Shown one piece after another: positions 62,519-64,000 of a DNA stretch of 64,000 nt. Below the pieces are notes generated by a model. It was not told the DNA's origin, ran no database searches, and worked only from the letters and a program-made list of their open reading frames with translations. The DNA comes from Nocardioides marmorisolisilvae (lineage in GTDB: Bacteria; Actinomycetota; Actinomycetes; Propionibacteriales; Nocardioidaceae). Numbering within the stretch: position 1 is the first letter of the stretch; every line of letters begins with the position of its first letter. The DNA lies in assembly GCF_031656915.1 (NCBI RefSeq), contig NZ_CP134227.1:248001-312000 (forward strand), in the 5' to 3' direction. The translations under genes were made by a program, and so were the position numbers.

Positions 62519-64000
62519 TGGCCAGCTATCGAAAGAAGACGCTAGCGGTTGCTGCTGCTGCGGCGATGTCGATCTCGCTTGCCGCGTGCGGAAGCAACGG
62601 CTCCAGCGGCACGACGAACAACGCCAGCGCGACGCGCGGTGGCACGCTGTACTACTACATCTACAAGCCGTTCGACCACAATGACCCGCAGCGGACCTAC
62701 CTCGGTGTCGAGCTGTCGAACATGACCCGCCTGACGAACCGTCAGCTGGTCGCGTTCCCCATCTCGACGGACCCGGCCGTGTCGAACAAGCCGGTCGCCG
62801 ACCTGGCGACGGACACCGGAACGTCCTCCGACCACGCCAAGACCTGGAAGTTCACGGTCAAGAACGGCGTGAAGTGGCAGGACGGCAAGCCGATCACCTG
62901 TGAGGACTTCAAGTACGGCGCCTCCCGCGTGTTCGCGACCGACGTGATCACCGGTGGGCCGAACTACCTGCTCTCCTACCTCGACATCCCGACCGACCCG
63001 AAGACGGGACTGCCGGCGTACAAGGGCCCCTACACCACGAAGAACAACGACGTGGCGGCCTTCAACAAGGCGATCACCTGCGATGGTCAGACGATCACCT
63101 ACCACTTCAAGAAGCCGTGGCCCGACTTCCCGCTCGCGGTGGCGGCCCTGCACATGATGGACCCCTACCGCAAGGACAAGGACCAGGGCGACAAGTCGAA
63201 CTACCAGATCTTCTCCAACGGGCCCTACGAGCTCCAGGGCGGCCCCGACTCGTGGTCGAAGGAGAAGGGTGGCACGTTCGTACGCAACCCCAACTACGAC
63301 GCAAGCACGGACTCGACCAACATCCGCAAGGCGCTGCCGGACAAGATCGTGATGGACATCGGTCAGACCACCGAGACCATCTACGACCGCCTGATCAAGG
63401 ACTCCGGCCAGGACCAGGACGCCGTGACGCTGCAGAGCGTGCCACCGTCCTACTACAGCCAGATCACCGGGCCCGTCGCGGCCCGCTCGGTGAACGTGAT
63501 GTCGCCGTTCGTGGACTACCTGGTCCCGAACTTCGACAACATGAAGAACCCGAAGGTTCGTCGGGCACTGGCGCTGGCGACTGACGTCCAGGCGTGGATC
63601 AACGCCGGTGGTGGCTCGAAGGCGTACGCGCCGGCGAAGTCGATCGTGAACCCGGCAGTCGTGGGCTACAAGGCGAACCCGTCGTTCGCGAACATCCCCG
63701 AGGCCGGTGACCCGGCGGCGGCGAAGAAGCTGCTGCAGCAGGCCGGCGTGAAGATGCCGTACCCGATCACCTTCACCTACCCGAGCTCCGACACCATGGA
63801 CAAGCAGGCCGCGGCGCTCAAGCAGGGCTGGGACAAGGCCGGGTTCAAGACCACGCTCGACGGTCTGGGCGACGTCTACTACTCGGTGATCCAGCAGCCG
63901 AAGAAGAAGAGCGACGTGATCTGGGGCGGTTGGGGATCTGACTGGCCGTCAGCCATCACGGTGACCCCGCCGCTGTTCGACTACCGCCCGAACGTCTCGT
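62518..64000 (+). CDS. family 5 extracellular solute-binding lipoprotein (partial, 3' end outside window)
   Basis: 494 residues visible. Lipoprotein signal MASYRKKTLAVAAAAAMSIS with lipobox LAAC (Cys24). SBP_bac_5 features: TWKFTVKNGVKWQDGKPITC, GASRVFATDVITGGP, and KVRRALALATDV. Binds peptides (or other solutes) at the cell surface and delivers them to the transporter whose permease is encoded just upstream. Confidence 0.92.
   Translation, partial: MASYRKKTLAVAAAAAMSISLAACGSNGSSGTTNNASATRGGTLYYYIYKPFDHNDPQRTYLGVELSNMTRLTNRQLVAFPISTDPAVSNKPVADLATDTGTSSDHAKTWKFTVKNGVKWQDGKPITCEDFKYGASRVFATDVITGGPNYLLSYLDIPTDPKTGLPAYKGPYTTKNNDVAAFNKAITCDGQTITYHFKKPWPDFPLAVAALHMMDPYRKDKDQGDKSNYQIFSNGPYELQGGPDSWSKEKGGTFVRNPNYDASTDSTNIRKALPDKIVMDIGQTTETIYDRLIKDSGQDQDAVTLQSVPPSYYSQITGPVAARSVNVMSPFVDYLVPNFDNMKNPKVRRALALATDVQAWINAGGGSKAYAPAKSIVNPAVVGYKANPSFANIPEAGDPAAAKKLLQQAGVKMPYPITFTYPSSDTMDKQAAALKQGWDKAGFKTTLDGLGDVYYSVIQQPKKKSDVIWGGWGSDWPSAITVTPPLFDYRPNVS

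Overview
The window is high-GC actinobacterial chromosome, most like a Nocardioides-type actinomycete (Propionibacteriales). The pointers are an SsgA-family regulator, many leaderless genes with a TANNNT -10 box 6-7 nt before the start codon, an actinobacterial LexA box, and a thrS / HIT / CDP-alcohol transferase / pdxS ... pdxT / yebC / ruvCAB / yajC-secDF / apt / relA / hisS / aspS backbone that matches the conserved order in mycobacteria and relatives. The assignment is inferred from gene content; no search was run.

Layout. 1-14.9 kb is core and accessory metabolism: a sulfite reductase behind a probable attenuator leader peptide, glyA, an AidB-type acyl-CoA dehydrogenase divergent from a BrkB protein, a K+ channel, small unknown proteins, and a minus-strand operon of a YdiJ-like FAD/Fe-S oxidoreductase, a 39-residue protein and a pyruvate-oxidase-like ThDP enzyme. 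It ends with a cspA-type gene and a perfect 16-bp terminator stem.

15.5-29.1 kb is an integrated mobilizable element of about 13.6 kb. It sits at the 3' end of tRNA-Val(GAC) and is bounded by 24-bp exact repeats of the tRNA end. It carries a tyrosine integrase, a HigBA-like toxin/antitoxin pair, an XRE regulator, three unknown proteins, a MobF relaxase-helicase, an excisionase and, as main cargo, a Hen1-Pnkp RNA-repair cassette. Left of attL lies a second broken excisionase end plus a vapC fragment, which looks like the scar of an older sibling element in tandem. No type IV secretion genes are present, so it would need a helper.

29.2-37.6 kb returns to the core: tRNA-Cys and tRNA-Gly, pabC-like, ssgB-like, tRNA-Val(CAC), an MFS transporter, then thrS-HIT-IMPase-pgsA-pdxS. 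Between pdxS and pdxT, which normally lie close together, 37.6-45.5 kb holds a diiron oxygenase/ferredoxin reductase/TetR unit and a four-gene operon. That operon encodes three exported proteins sharing a GTLSxWT signal-peptide motif and an ER-type (Ser-His) SipW-like signal peptidase. It looks like an actinobacterial counterpart of the SipW/TasA surface-fibre system and is, with the RNA-repair island, the most interesting part of the window.

45.6-61.3 kb is the pdxT-yebC-ruvCAB-yajC-secDF-apt-relA, DUF349, MBL hydrolase, hisS-aspS block. 61.4-64.0 kb starts a peptide/oligopeptide ABC transporter operon that runs off the window and contains a tiny translationally coupled ORF.
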